Translations under genes and position numbers: made by a program
Shown here: in pieces, positions 1 through 9,287 of the stretch
Layout of the letters: each line of letters opens with the position of its first letter
Position numbering within the stretch: the first letter of the stretch is position 1
The notes under the pieces: model-generated
The model's database searches: none
Told to the model about the DNA's origin: nothing
Seen by the model: only the letters and a program-made list of their open reading frames with translations
Source of the DNA: Pseudomonadales bacterium
Lineage (GTDB): Bacteria > Pseudomonadota > Gammaproteobacteria > Pseudomonadales > Azotimanducaceae
DNA: 64,000 bases
Direction: 5' to 3'
Assembly (NCBI GenBank): GCA_011525295.1
Contig: WTGV01000032.1
Coordinates: 1-64,000, forward strand

Positions 1-2950
1 CATCCACTATGATACTATGATTTTCCGGTATTGAATTGACGACCTCTATAGTTGCCGAGGGCGTTTGAATAGAGTTTTGCCCCGGTGGTTGCTCGTTGAG
101 CTCAATGAAAATGTCTTCTCGGTTGAAGGACAACCCCGGGTCGATTCGAATACCACGCATGCTATATGCAGTGACTAAATTTACCAGAAGCGCGGTGTTA
201 GCTTCAACCTGTATGGATTCTTGGATGACATAGTCTGAAAACGGTGAATGAGCGGTATCTTCGGTAGGTACCATGAGTTTGACGTATCCAGCCACGGGTT
301 GTGTATTTTCTAGCATTAAGGTCGTTTGATATTGTGAGTCGCCCCATTCATCGTTAGCAATCTGACGGATCTTCGGATCATGAACGAGAAACGCTGGGAT
401 CGTATTTTGAGAACTCCAATCGATAAGAAAGGGTTTGTATTCGATTTCATGCTGTTTCGCGCTATTGATGAGGTCAAGGTAAGAAAAGGGCTGCGCGAAA
501 TATTGTTTCCGCATTTCATTAATCCATCGGTGCAGTGCTTCTTGTCCATTAACTTCGAGCAATTCTGCGGCTATCTCTCGACTCTTAAGGAGCGAAGCTT
601 CCATTTTTTCTTGCGATCCTGGCAGGGTAGATACACTTTTCTCAAGATGATTCCAGATAGAAGAACGTTCGATAAAAGTGCGTTCTATCCTAACCGCGTC
701 GGATTCATACCGCGGATGAACTATGTTTGGATTCTCCAATACATCCTTCAGTCCTCGTCGAGCAGCAATCAATTGAAACATCGTGAAATCCGATATACGC
801 AAAGTGGAGTAGATTGAAAATTGCCTGTTTCTATTCCCCCAATTAATTTCTGCGGGGAGAGACACAAGAAGCCAGTTTATCACTTGATTAAGAAAGAAAG
901 CGCGTTCATCGGCCGGAGACATATGATGAGTCCACAAGTGTTTGTTGAGACTAGTCCAAGGTGCATCTGTACCTTTCCCTCGGTTGAAATAAAGAGCTAA
1001 CATTTCCAGTGGTACTTTGCTCAATAATTCAGCCTCCTCCTCAGGGTCCATTTCCCATGAGCGTACGCGTTTGACGTAGCGATCAAGGGCGAGTTGTAAC
1101 TGGGCACGAGGGTATCCGTGTTCTTTTAACAAAATCAGTCCTCCCGGCAAGGTGTCGACAGCATCCATCCTCCATCCTCCTCCGACAGTCCGTAGGCTAC
1201 GAGGTACTTCGACAAAATTAATTCCCGAGTCCAGATGAAAAAGTTCCAAGTTTTGGTACTCCCTAATCCAAGATTCAGCTATTTCTTGCAACGTGCTGTT
1301 CCAATCGGATATAGGATGGAGATTTGCTTTGTGTTTGGAATTTAAAAACATTGAGAACGGGATACCTCCGACCACAATGGTTGCTTGCTCAAATCGCGAT
1401 GCAAACAGACCAACTTCTGCAACGGGCCTACTTGCAAGGATCTTATGAGTATTTGTTGTATCGGGTATTTTGGTACTCGCGGCTGACGCGACCAAGCTCC
1501 AATCTTTGGGTTTTAGAGTTACAGTGAGGTCAACATCGAAAAAGTCTCTATGCCGTTCTAAAAATCCAGCCTTCGCGTGTATCGGTCCGGCTGTGGGGTA
1601 CCAGTGTGCACCTGGCATCAATGCAACGTACGAAGGATGATAGACTGTACCGTGCATACCTAGTAATTTCACCGCGTGAACGGGTATATCACTGTCAGTT
1701 AAGTAGTTTACAACACTATCGACGTATGCAAATTTGGGATCAGGCTTTCCTCGAGCGTTGATCGCGAGTTCAAACGGAACTCCGATCTTAATGTTTAAAT
1801 TTTGTATTTTTAGCAACCCATTGTTAAAGTCGTGTTCTACGGGAGTACCGCCAACTTCTATATTCTGAATCTTCATTCCTGGATTAAGTGTAAATACAAA
1901 CGGTTGTTTAGTACTGCCAGAATTTCGAACTAGGCTGATGACTAGTTTCGTATCTAGATTCCTGTGCGGGTCTATAAGGATATCGCCACTGATTTGATGA
2001 ATGTTGATGTCGTCTACCCATTCATAGTCAGCATGAGTTCTTTTCCAACGATCATGTTCGTTGTACGGACCAAGTATGCCCCAGGCACCAAGGAAGTAAG
2101 TGCCTAGCGCACAAACAGTACAAATTGGAAGTAAACCTAGGTTTAATTTGCGGTGACGTACGTCAGCCACTCTATGCCAAAAAAGAGCGGCCCAAACCAG
2201 GAATAGACCAGAAATAGCTAAGTAAGAAATGCGCACACTAAGTAAATCGAGAGAAAGAAAGCTAGGTACGAGTTCAGAAATCAATATTGAATCGTTAGAG
2301 GACGGACTTACTAGCGGTAATACTGAATACGGCGAACGTATGACCAACCAATACCAACCGAACGTCGTCGCTCCACCAACTAGAAGTACCAATACGCGAC
2401 TTCGGAATAACACTCCTAGCAGCACGCAAAAACTAGTCCAGAAAATGAGATTTACAGGCCCATCAATCAGAACTAAGTTCGCCACCGAATGCCACTGTAT
2501 AGTTTCGGCGTGCTTCCATCCGAAGAATGAGAAACTGCCCACTAATTGCATGACCAAGATGTTCAAAACTGCGACGCCCCAAATGATGCCAGAAACGACT
2601 AACATGCGTCCTACCAATATTTCTAGATTTGTTAATGCAGTCGTCGCCACGACTTCGTTTATTCGATTCCTCTTGTGTCGTTGTGCAGCGTCAAAGAGTA
2701 ATATCAAACTAGCCCATTGAAATAGTAGGAAAAAAGTGGGATCAATGTTTCCAAGTAAATATTTGGGAGCGTTTATTCCAGCAGTTGGGTCATACGGTAA
2801 ATGGTAGCTTAGATACCAACAAGCTAACATGTAGCAGCTTTGTAAGATTAAGGTTAGAAACACTGCTAATAACCAAAATCTTGTGCTCCGACGAAGGATA
2901 TGAAACTCCATTAGGACGTTCGAAAGAATCCTACTTGATGATGCTGTCAT
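1..2950 (-). CDS. ABC-2 type permease fused to M1-aminopeptidase-like region (3' end outside window)
   Basis: Open frame of 983 codons from an ATG at 2950 that runs off the left edge without a stop. The first ~270 residues contain about six hydrophobic segments typical of an ABC-2 permease (starting MTASSSRILSNVLMEFHILR). A long soluble region follows with a beta-rich part resembling the N-terminal domain of M1 aminopeptidases, then helical sequence. Permease/M1-peptidase fusions are a known architecture. No HExxH zinc motif is visible in the part present, so the peptidase portion appears catalytically dead or is used for binding. No ABC ATPase gene lies immediately upstream (2951-3566 is non-coding), so the partner would be encoded elsewhere. 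An in-frame stop about 60 bases upstream limits the start; an AAGGA lies about 13 bases before the ATG. Substrate unknown. Confidence 0.72.
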   Translation of the reverse strand, partial: MTASSSRILSNVLMEFHILRRSTRFWLLAVFLTLILQSCYMLACWYLSYHLPYDPTAGINAPKYLLGNIDPTFFLLFQWASLILLFDAAQRHKRNRINEVVATTALTNLEILVGRMLVVSGIIWGVAVLNILVMQLVGSFSFFGWKHAETIQWHSVANLVLIDGPVNLIFWTSFCVLLGVLFRSRVLVLLVGGATTFGWYWLVIRSPYSVLPLVSPSSNDSILISELVPSFLSLDLLSVRISYLAISGLFLVWAALFWHRVADVRHRKLNLGLLPICTVCALGTYFLGAWGILGPYNEHDRWKRTHADYEWVDDINIHQISGDILIDPHRNLDTKLVISLVRNSGSTKQPFVFTLNPGMKIQNIEVGGTPVEHDFNNGLLKIQNLNIKIGVPFELAINARGKPDPKFAYVDSVVNYLTDSDIPVHAVKLLGMHGTVYHPSYVALMPGAHWYPTAGPIHAKAGFLERHRDFFDVDLTVTLKPKDWSLVASAASTKIPDTTNTHKILASRPVAEVGLFASRFEQATIVVGGIPFSMFLNSKHKANLHPISDWNSTLQEIAESWIREYQNLELFHLDSGINFVEVPRSLRTVGGGWRMDAVDTLPGGLILLKEHGYPRAQLQLALDRYVKRVRSWEMDPEEEAELLSKVPLEMLALYFNRGKGTDAPWTSLNKHLWTHHMSPADERAFFLNQVINWLLVSLPAEINWGNRNRQFSIYSTLRISDFTMFQLIAARRGLKDVLENPNIVHPRYESDAVRIERTFIERSSIWNHLEKSVSTLPGSQEKMEASLLKSREIAAELLEVNGQEALHRWINEMRKQYFAQPFSYLDLINSAKQHEIEYKPFLIDWSSQNTIPAFLVHDPKIRQIANDEWGDSQYQTTLMLENTQPVAGYVKLMVPTEDTAHSPFSDYVIQESIQVEANTALLVNLVTAYSMRGIRIDPGLSFNREDIFIELNEQPPGQNSIQTPSATIEVVNSIPENHSIIVD

Positions 2951-3566
2951 TATTTCAATTTGTTCCTTTTCAGTGAAATTTTGAAAGTACTGTTCCGAGT
3001 TGATTCATACGACTGTAACTGCAAATTCCCTGTTTATCCGTTATCGACACTTCCGGACTGATTGGATGGGTTTCGACAACGACAGGACACTTCGATTCTG
3101 AGATGCATGTCCTAGACCCACGAAGACATTGTTAGCGAACATGCATCAGCTAACAAGTAGCGGGTGGTATTGAAGTCAAAACTCTTATGGAGCTTTTATT
3201 TAGGTAGAGAATATTTGGCGTTAGCAAATTGAAACTCTCGTGATGTGTTGGCAAATGTAGAAAGGTGCCGGGTCGTTGCCGACCGACCACACGAGATCAT
3301 GAAGCCCCTACCTATTTGTGCGGAGACTGTTCTATTCAGTAGGCAACCCGACCTGGGCTGTCGATCTCGTGTTTGGCAATTTAGAATTATAGAGAGACGT
3401 AGACGTTTCGTCTGCGGGTAACGAACCAACGTCACCGAACACTTCAAGAATAAACTGTGAATGGCAGCTGCAATAAATTTCTAATTTGTTGCAACACTGT
3501 TATGGTTTCTCTGCGACGTAGATTTAGTAACAATCTGCTTGCGTAATAATCGTCAAATTTGCTCAC
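2951..3566. other. Intergenic region with nested inverted repeats
   Basis: 616 bases without a convincing gene. The 3196-3447 minus-strand frame has no recognisable protein features. Between about 3230 and 3415 there are several complementary pairs: ACACGAGATC 3289-3298 with GATCTCGTGT 3363-3372, AGCCC 3303-3307 with GGGCT 3355-3359, CTAC 3308-3311 with GTAG 3339-3342, GGTCG 3271-3275 with CGACC 3280-3284, and GTAGACG 3399-3405 with CGTCTGC 3409-3415. The first three nest into one long irregular stem, as in a structured RNA. A CTCGTG...TTGGCAA block occurs twice (3237-3254 and 3366-3379). Neither strand matches the hallmarks of tmRNA, RNase P RNA or SRP RNA that I can recall. Confidence 0.4.
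3289..3372. ncRNA. Candidate structured RNA (nested stem)
   Basis: A 10-base perfect closing stem (3289-3298 with 3363-3372) encloses AGCCC/GGGCT and CTAC/GTAG pairs in nested order, with an apical loop of about 27 bases. Nesting of three stems in 84 bases is hard to explain by chance, but strand, promoter and conservation are unknown. A further 7-base hairpin with a 3-base loop follows at 3399-3415. Confidence 0.3.
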
Positions 3567-4010
3567 CTACTCTACAGTATTGGAATCAATATTTTCGTCT
3601 GAAGAGACTGCTTGGATGTCTTTCATCAATTTTCGATTGTTTTCACGAAGTTTTTCCTGTTCGTCGAGAACCTTCAGCCAACTTTCGACCTTTTCAGGAC
3701 AACGCAGACTATCCATTTCTGGTTTCGAATCCTCGATGTCGGTAAATCGATTTGGATGAGAGTCTCGCACAGTCTTGTTGCAATCTTCGATAAAGTCTTC
3801 ATAGGTTAAACCTGACGGATTGTCGTCCTCAATGTCAAGATAGTTGCAAACGCAACTCTCGACGGTTCGTGCGAATAGAGTAATGTTGGGATCTGGATTG
3901 TTTGGAGAACTACAACTTGTAGCCGTTAAGATTGTGAGGATCAACGACACAAAAAGCAATGACAGGTGAAATCGAAAGTAGGTAGCCTTTGAATTCCTGC
4001 GAAATTTCAT
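3567..4010 (-). CDS. Small putative lipoprotein of unknown function
   Basis: 147 residues from the ATG at 4010. A longer frame reaches 4052, but its first 14 residues precede a clean signal sequence and a GGGTAG lies just upstream of the 4010 ATG. Residues 1-31 are basic then hydrophobic and end in a cysteine (LTATSC), an acceptable though imperfect lipobox, so the product is probably a membrane-anchored lipoprotein. The mature part is acidic and contains four more cysteines (C-x-C near 54-56, then two), which could form disulfides in the periplasm; the C-terminus is rich in charged, helical sequence. No family recognised. Lies 77 bases downstream of the arsC-like gene on the same strand, so the two may be cotranscribed. 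Confidence 0.6.
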   Translation of the reverse strand: MKFRRNSKATYFRFHLSLLFVSLILTILTATSCSSPNNPDPNITLFARTVESCVCNYLDIEDDNPSGLTYEDFIEDCNKTVRDSHPNRFTDIEDSKPEMDSLRCPEKVESWLKVLDEQEKLRENNRKLMKDIQAVSSDENIDSNTVE

Positions 4011-4087
4011 AAATTTTTCTACCCTGGAATAGGGTGGCGTCCACGTAAACACCTTTGAGAATTATTTGATAGTAACAAGTAGAGTAC

Positions 4088-4447
4088 TCATGTCCGCAAA
4101 ATCTCAAGAATTTTCTCTGGAGATCGTGCAATAGACCACTTTCCGTTTTTTTGGATGAGAGGTCGTTGCATCAGATCTGGGTGTTTCAGGATTAAATTTA
4201 TTACAGAGTCTCGTGTAACGTAGTCCGCAGCATTGAGTCCAAGTTCAGAAAACTTTCGATCTTTACGTACTAAATCGGAAACAGGATCGGACAGATTGTC
4301 CAGTATGACTTCGAGTTGACCGCGTTCCAAAGGATGTTCTAAATATCGGACAACTTCGAAGAGTGAATTTTCAGCTTCCAATATTTCCAGTGCCGATCGA
4401 CATTTACTACAGTTTGGATTGAAATATATTTGAAGATCTTTACTCAT
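4088..4447 (-). CDS. arsC: ArsC/YfgD-family thioredoxin-fold reductase
   Basis: 119 residues, the usual length of glutaredoxin-linked arsenate reductases. The N-terminus has the family pattern IYFNPNCSKCRSAL, where Cys13 is the expected catalytic cysteine; a second cysteine (Cys16) makes a CxxC, more like the YfgD/Spx-like branch than classical ArsC. The QRPL motif at about 93-96 and a C-terminal IARSPEKIL supply the basic residues that bind the oxyanion in ArsC. The role would be reduction of arsenate with glutathione/glutaredoxin, but no arsB, acr3 or arsR is nearby, so detoxification is not supported by context and a general redox role is possible. Starts at an ATG at 4447. Confidence 0.82.
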   Translation of the reverse strand: MSKDLQIYFNPNCSKCRSALEILEAENSLFEVVRYLEHPLERGQLEVILDNLSDPVSDLVRKDRKFSELGLNAADYVTRDSVINLILKHPDLMQRPLIQKNGKWSIARSPEKILEILRT

Positions 4448-4566
4448 CAGTCTTGTTCAAAGAGAAATCAGAATTAGTATATTGACCTAAATCACGAATG
4501 GCTATCACCATGCCAGCTACACGACAATCGCATGCGGCCATGCAACTATCAGTGGAACAGTAAAGA

Positions 4567-5496
4567 ATGTCAATAGAGACCTTGAGTAATCCAAGCACCG
4601 ACTCTGAAAAGCAAGATCGAATGAAGTTCGGTACCGGCTTTATTGCCGCGTTAGATCAAAGCGGTGGCAGTACGCCGAAGGTACTGACAAACTACGGAGT
4701 GCCAACTGATGAATATGAGCACGATGAAGAGAAGATGTTTGACCTTGTTCACGATATGCGCGTACGCATTATGTCACACCAAGATTTTGGATATCCTCGC
4801 ATCCTCGGAGCAATCCTATTCGAGCAAACCATGCACAGAAACGTAAATGATTTGAATAGTAGCGTGTATCTCTGGCAAGAACGAGGGGTCCTACCATTCT
4901 TGAAGATCGATAACGGTCTCGCACCAGAAGCGGATGGGGTTCAATTAATGAAACCAATTCAAGATATTGAGCCTCGCTTGAAAACGGCGAAGAGTCTTGA
5001 CGTCTTCGGAACGAAAATGCGGTCCGTGATAAAAGAACCCAATCGTAGCGCAATCTACAAAGTAGTCGAACAACAGTTTGAGTACGCCAAGACTATCAAC
5101 GAACATGGACTAATCCCAATAGTCGAACCAGAAATCGATATCAAAGCCGAAGCAAAAAAGGAATGCGAACAGATTTTGCTTGACGCGTTGACCGTTCATC
5201 TGATGAAACTGAGCGATAAACATCGAGTAATTTTTAAACTTACGCTACCTGAGATTGATGACTTTTATAAAGAGTTCACCGACCACCCGAAAGTATTACG
5301 ACTTGCTGCACTCTCCGGTGGGTACTCACGCGCTGAAGCGGTCCGTCGTTTGAGTCGCAACGATGGGATGATTGCGAGTTTTTCTCGCGCGTTGGTCGAG
5401 GGCCTTACTCGCGACATGTCGAGCGAGAGTTTTGGTAAAGAATTGCTTAAGTCCATTGTCCTGATTGCAGACCAATCAGGAAACGGAGAAGCTTAG
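4567..5496 (+). CDS. fda: Class I fructose-bisphosphate aldolase
   Basis: 309 residues, matching the compact bacterial class I aldolase family that uses a lysine Schiff base rather than zinc. It cleaves fructose-1,6-bisphosphate to dihydroxyacetone phosphate and glyceraldehyde-3-phosphate in glycolysis and works in reverse in gluconeogenesis. Recognisable segments are AALDQSGGSTPK near the N-terminus, FLKIDNGL in the middle, PIVEPEID, and VIFKLTLPE, in which Lys224 is the expected Schiff-base lysine. The sequence is complete from ATG to stop. Transcribed alone, facing away from the arsC-like gene; the downstream SDR is convergent with a 21-base gap. Cytoplasmic. Confidence 0.93.
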   Translation: MSIETLSNPSTDSEKQDRMKFGTGFIAALDQSGGSTPKVLTNYGVPTDEYEHDEEKMFDLVHDMRVRIMSHQDFGYPRILGAILFEQTMHRNVNDLNSSVYLWQERGVLPFLKIDNGLAPEADGVQLMKPIQDIEPRLKTAKSLDVFGTKMRSVIKEPNRSAIYKVVEQQFEYAKTINEHGLIPIVEPEIDIKAEAKKECEQILLDALTVHLMKLSDKHRVIFKLTLPEIDDFYKEFTDHPKVLRLAALSGGYSRAEAVRRLSRNDGMIASFSRALVEGLTRDMSSESFGKELLKSIVLIADQSGNGEA

Positions 5497-5517
5497 ACGG
5501 ACAGAAGTCCTAAGCCG

Positions 5518-6318
5518 TCAATTACTACAGGCGACTGAGCCACCGTCACAAGTAATAGTTTCTCCGACCGTGTAAGCTCCAGCACGGGAGCTTAGATAGA
5601 TTGCAAGACCACAGATATCTTCCATGGTCCCAACTCGACCACGGGGATTTTTCTTTCCGACGATAGACCAGTCCACGCCGTCGACCTTGCCACCAAAACC
5701 CACACCACCACTGAGCATCCAAGTGGGAAAGGGTCCAGGAGCGATAGCATTTACGTTTATGTTTTCTCGTACGAGCCGCGCCGCCAATTGACGGGTCAAA
5801 TGATGGACCGCAGCTTTCGATGCAGCATAGGAGAAATTCTCAAATTTTGGCGTCCGGATACCGTCTACCGATCCAATATTCACGACTCTGGCTGGGTCGT
5901 CGTAGGTCGCCGCTTCGCGGAGTAAGGGTAAGCACTTCTGCGTCAAGAAAAATAGACCTTTTACGTTCGTATCCATGACCTTGTCCCAACCGACCTCTGG
6001 GAATTCCATGATTGGCGCACCCCAAGACGCGCCGGCATTGTTGATCAGTATGTCAAGTCTATTTTCGTATTCTTGAAGCCGAGCGACGACGGCGTCGATA
6101 CCTTCTAGCTTGCTAAGATCTCCTGGAATAGAAATACACTCGCCTCCATACTCTTCTTGAAGTCGTACAGCAGTCGCATCACAGACGTCTGCTTTGCGTG
6201 ATGAAATGTAAACTTTTGCTCCGTGCTGCAAGAATCCAGCGGCGATCATCTCGCCGATACCACGGGAGCCGCCTGTAACCAGCGTTACCTTATTTTCTAT
6301 TGAAAACCAATCAGACAT
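5518..6318 (-). CDS. Short-chain dehydrogenase/reductase
   Basis: 266 residues from an ATG at 6318, preceded by AAGAG at a good ribosome-binding distance; an in-frame TTG at 6339 gives seven more residues and is less likely. Classical SDR features are all present: TGGSRGIG cofactor loop near residue 15, NNAG, a catalytic Ser (NIGSVDG), YAASK with Tyr and Lys, and the INVNAIAPGPF segment. The C-terminal DGG is usual. Similar proteins include RhlG-like 3-oxoacyl reductases and sugar or steroid dehydrogenases; an arginine after the second beta strand (SSRKAD) suggests NADP(H). Substrate cannot be told from sequence or neighbours. Confidence 0.88.
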   Translation of the reverse strand: MSDWFSIENKVTLVTGGSRGIGEMIAAGFLQHGAKVYISSRKADVCDATAVRLQEEYGGECISIPGDLSKLEGIDAVVARLQEYENRLDILINNAGASWGAPIMEFPEVGWDKVMDTNVKGLFFLTQKCLPLLREAATYDDPARVVNIGSVDGIRTPKFENFSYAASKAAVHHLTRQLAARLVRENINVNAIAPGPFPTWMLSGGVGFGGKVDGVDWSIVGKKNPRGRVGTMEDICGLAIYLSSRAGAYTVGETITCDGGSVACSN

Positions 6319-6455
6319 ATCGCACTCTTGAACGCTCAAACATTAACAAGGAGGGTGAATTTTGCATAGCGTTTTCGCTTGTAATTCTTGACGATTAAGA
6401 TTTCCACTTAAAATTTCTCGCTTGGTTGTGACAGACTCACTCCCATACATTTCAG

Positions 6456-9176
6456 TTGTTATTTCTATCACAAGTTCTTCTTTTGAAATCTAAATCTTTT
6501 TCGATATTGGCAGTGGGCGTACTGCTTTTAGTTGGGGTGGTGGGGTCTGCTTCCCACGATTGTGAGTCCACCCATTTCGCAGTCTACACAGACTATCCGG
6601 GTGCGAACATCGGATCATGCGAGGCGTCGCCAAAGCAATTAGATGTTTCTATCGTCCCAGAAGATTCAGAAGTAGTCAATACTAGCCCCTGGTACGGCTT
6701 TCGAATCGACCCAAAACCCGGTACAGGACCCTTCGAACTAAACATAGTCCTGAACTACCCAAACAATATTGAAAATCTCAAACATCGCTATGTACCAAAG
6801 CTGAGCACGAACGGAGTTGATTGGGAAGCAATAAATCCTGATAGCGTTTCTGTTTCAGACAATGGTCTGACGGCACTGTTTTCGATCCAATTAGAAGACG
6901 AACCCATCTATGTATCTGCTCAAGAGAATTTAGCGAGCGATTGGTACAAGGGGTGGTTTGCTGAAATACAGAAGTCTTGGAACATCGGAAATCCCCAAAC
7001 CGTTGGTTATTCCCACGGTTACCGCCCAATCGAAGTGTTTGAGACCAACCCGCAAACAAAAACGCATTTGTTGTTCCTAGGTCGTGCACATCCGCCAGAA
7101 ATTCCCGGTGCTATGGCAATGCGGGCATTTTTAAATGATTTGAGTGACACACGACTTGAGGAATGCTCGTCCGGATTGTCTCCAGTCTGTGGTTTTTTTG
7201 CACGGTATAACTTAGTCTTGATACCCTTTCTCAATCCTGACGGGGTTGTACTCGGTCATTGGAGACACAACTCTGGTCGCGTCGATCTCAATCGTGATTG
7301 GGGCAATTTTTCTCAGCCCGAGACTGCTGCAGTCAGAAGGTTCCTTGACGAGCTTGATTTGTCATCCAGTTTACGATTGATGTTAGACTTTCACTCGACC
7401 AATCGCGATGTACTCTATATCCAAACGCAGAGTGATCCAATGGATCCTGAGAATTTCATTTCCGATTGGTTGGACTTAGTAAGCGTGCAAGCGGTAGATC
7501 AAAATAAAAATGGCTATCCCGCAGGTTTTGAACCCGCCGAACGAGAATTAACAGAAACGGGCACATCAAAAAACTATTTTTATAGAACTTACGGCGTACC
7601 TTCGATCACTTTTGAAACAGGAGACAACGTAGATCGAGACACACTACCAGAACGACTGTCCTTCTTTTCACAAGCGATGATTGAATTCTTCGTGAACGAA
7701 TGGTCATTGGACACTCAAGAACGAGGAAATCCCATTTGCAGAACAGTCTATGATCGCCAGGAGCCTTGTGACGATTTTTATTGCTTCATGATCGAAGCCA
7801 ATAAGGCTACATTGGTTTCTTCTGCTCAGGACAACATTGTCTCATCGGCGAACGTCTCGTTATTTGCATCGGCGATACTTGAAGATAGTGCCAGAGCCTC
7901 TTCAGACACTGATTTACGAACATCCAACTATGCAGTTCTGGAACCCAGGCTCATCGATTTAGCGGGTAGCGAAATATCCGCTTTACATATCGGCCGCTCG
8001 CGACAAGATTTGCATGGTACAGTGCGCCGGATGTTAGCTCGACAAGATTGGTTGGAACTGTTGCAACAAGTTCTGGACACTCGAAAGGGTCTACTAACGA
8101 TGGTAGCGGATCATCACGAAACTGTTGTACCGACCTATACTCACGGAGTACCAGCGGAACCAACAACTTACGCACACATATTGTTAGCCTACGGTGAATC
8201 GTTTGAGCGGATTTCCGAAAGATTTCAAGAGGGTTTTAGTAGAGTCAACCAAAGTCCATACGGTGCTGGTGTTGGCAACACCAGCGGCGTAAGACTTGAC
8301 CGTCATCGGTTAGCTAAGTCATTGGGCTTTACTGACATCGTAGAAAACAGTTTTGACGCAAATTTTGTCAGTAGTCTAGACTATGCCGTGGAGTTATCAT
8401 CGCTACTGAAGAACACTGCTTTAGTAGTAAATCAATTTGTCGAGAACATTCACTCTCAACAACGTAATCCCTGGCCTTGGATTTGGATTCAGCCGGCCAA
8501 CGTTGACGACAGTAGGAGTACATCAATGCCACAGAAACGCAATCCTCGGGATCTCGATAGACTTCGAACTGCGGCAAACGATGTGATCGCGATGGCAGAT
8601 CGCGTGACTCTGAATGTACATAACGTCGACGCGGGCATGCATGATTATCGCATGGCGAACAATGTTAGCAAGATGGTTGAAACCGGTACGATCATGCTGA
8701 CGAAATTTCAAAAATTGCTCACCCAGATTTTTCTCGATCCTGAACGAGCGATTCAGGAAATCGACCGAAGTTTTGCGACCTCAGCACAAGTAACAGAAGT
8801 TCTTGTTACACACACTGAAGTATCGTTTCGCGATGCTTTTGAGTTTACTGCAGAACTCGTAGAACTCGGCCGGAGCACCGGCAAAACCATTCAAGAACTT
8901 GCTGACGATACCATCATTCAACTGTACGAGAACAAATTTGGAGACATCGAAAAATTAGACGTGTCAGTTCTCAGGAACGCCTTAGACGCAAGAGAAATGG
9001 TGTTGAATCGAGCTGGTGTAGGTGGCCCGCAACCTTCGGAAACTGCGCGAATGCTAGAGGAACAGTACAAGAAGTTACACAAAGCTATGACTTGGCTAAA
9101 ACAGACTCATGCGTCCATCAATATAGCGGACATCGCGTTGCAAGATGCCGTATTCGAGCTGTGTGTGGATAATTAG
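6456..9176 (+). CDS. Exported M14 zinc carboxypeptidase fused to argininosuccinate-lyase-superfamily domain
   Basis: 906 residues. The N-terminus is a signal sequence; the start is TTG at 6456 or, giving a more usual signal peptide (MKSKSFSILAVGVLLL), TTG at 6483. Residues ~150-420 form an M14 metallocarboxypeptidase: HPPE with His212 and Glu215 as zinc ligands, NPDG, DLNRDW as the substrate-binding Arg segment, DFHS with third ligand His313, and FETGD with catalytic Glu387. Residues ~450-906 form a fumarase/argininosuccinate-lyase fold: GRSRQD at 513-518, VPTYTHGVP, SPYGAG, NSFDA and the signature loop SMPQKRNP at 690-697. All landmarks of both enzymes are present, so both may be active. The pair suggests release of a C-terminal residue followed by C-N elimination outside the cytoplasm; substrate unknown. 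The TonB receptor follows on the same strand. Confidence 0.85.
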   Translation: MLFLSQVLLLKSKSFSILAVGVLLLVGVVGSASHDCESTHFAVYTDYPGANIGSCEASPKQLDVSIVPEDSEVVNTSPWYGFRIDPKPGTGPFELNIVLNYPNNIENLKHRYVPKLSTNGVDWEAINPDSVSVSDNGLTALFSIQLEDEPIYVSAQENLASDWYKGWFAEIQKSWNIGNPQTVGYSHGYRPIEVFETNPQTKTHLLFLGRAHPPEIPGAMAMRAFLNDLSDTRLEECSSGLSPVCGFFARYNLVLIPFLNPDGVVLGHWRHNSGRVDLNRDWGNFSQPETAAVRRFLDELDLSSSLRLMLDFHSTNRDVLYIQTQSDPMDPENFISDWLDLVSVQAVDQNKNGYPAGFEPAERELTETGTSKNYFYRTYGVPSITFETGDNVDRDTLPERLSFFSQAMIEFFVNEWSLDTQERGNPICRTVYDRQEPCDDFYCFMIEANKATLVSSAQDNIVSSANVSLFASAILEDSARASSDTDLRTSNYAVLEPRLIDLAGSEISALHIGRSRQDLHGTVRRMLARQDWLELLQQVLDTRKGLLTMVADHHETVVPTYTHGVPAEPTTYAHILLAYGESFERISERFQEGFSRVNQSPYGAGVGNTSGVRLDRHRLAKSLGFTDIVENSFDANFVSSLDYAVELSSLLKNTALVVNQFVENIHSQQRNPWPWIWIQPANVDDSRSTSMPQKRNPRDLDRLRTAANDVIAMADRVTLNVHNVDAGMHDYRMANNVSKMVETGTIMLTKFQKLLTQIFLDPERAIQEIDRSFATSAQVTEVLVTHTEVSFRDAFEFTAELVELGRSTGKTIQELADDTIIQLYENKFGDIEKLDVSVLRNALDAREMVLNRAGVGGPQPSETARMLEEQYKKLHKAMTWLKQTHASINIADIALQDAVFELCVDN

Positions 9177-9212
9177 AACAAGAATTAGTAATTCACGCCC
9201 ACTATTCACCCC

Positions 9213-9264
9213 AAAAAAGCACTTCATGTTGATACTTGAAAGAGTATTGTGTGTGGGCTTTTTT
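9213..9264 (+). terminator. Weak hairpin with T-run between the lyase fusion and the TonB receptor
   Basis: AAAAAAGC at 9213-9220 is complementary to GCTTTTTT at 9257-9264, and ATACT/AGTAT inside it can also pair. The downstream arm ends in a run of six T and lies about 24 bases before the receptor start. It could be a terminator or attenuator that lowers receptor expression relative to the upstream gene, but the stem is AT-rich and interrupted. Confidence 0.3.
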
Positions 9265-9287
9265 GTTGTTACAAAGGAGAGAAATTC

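Noticed and set aside
2229..2720. 163-codon plus-strand frame
   Set aside because: It lies opposite the well-supported permease fusion and has no coherent protein character.
3196..3447. 83-codon minus-strand frame ending ANAKYSLPK, briefly reminiscent of a tmRNA tag
   Set aside because: No tmRNA tRNA-like ends or alanine-rich tag end, and the protein has no recognisable feature; the stems in the DNA better explain the region.
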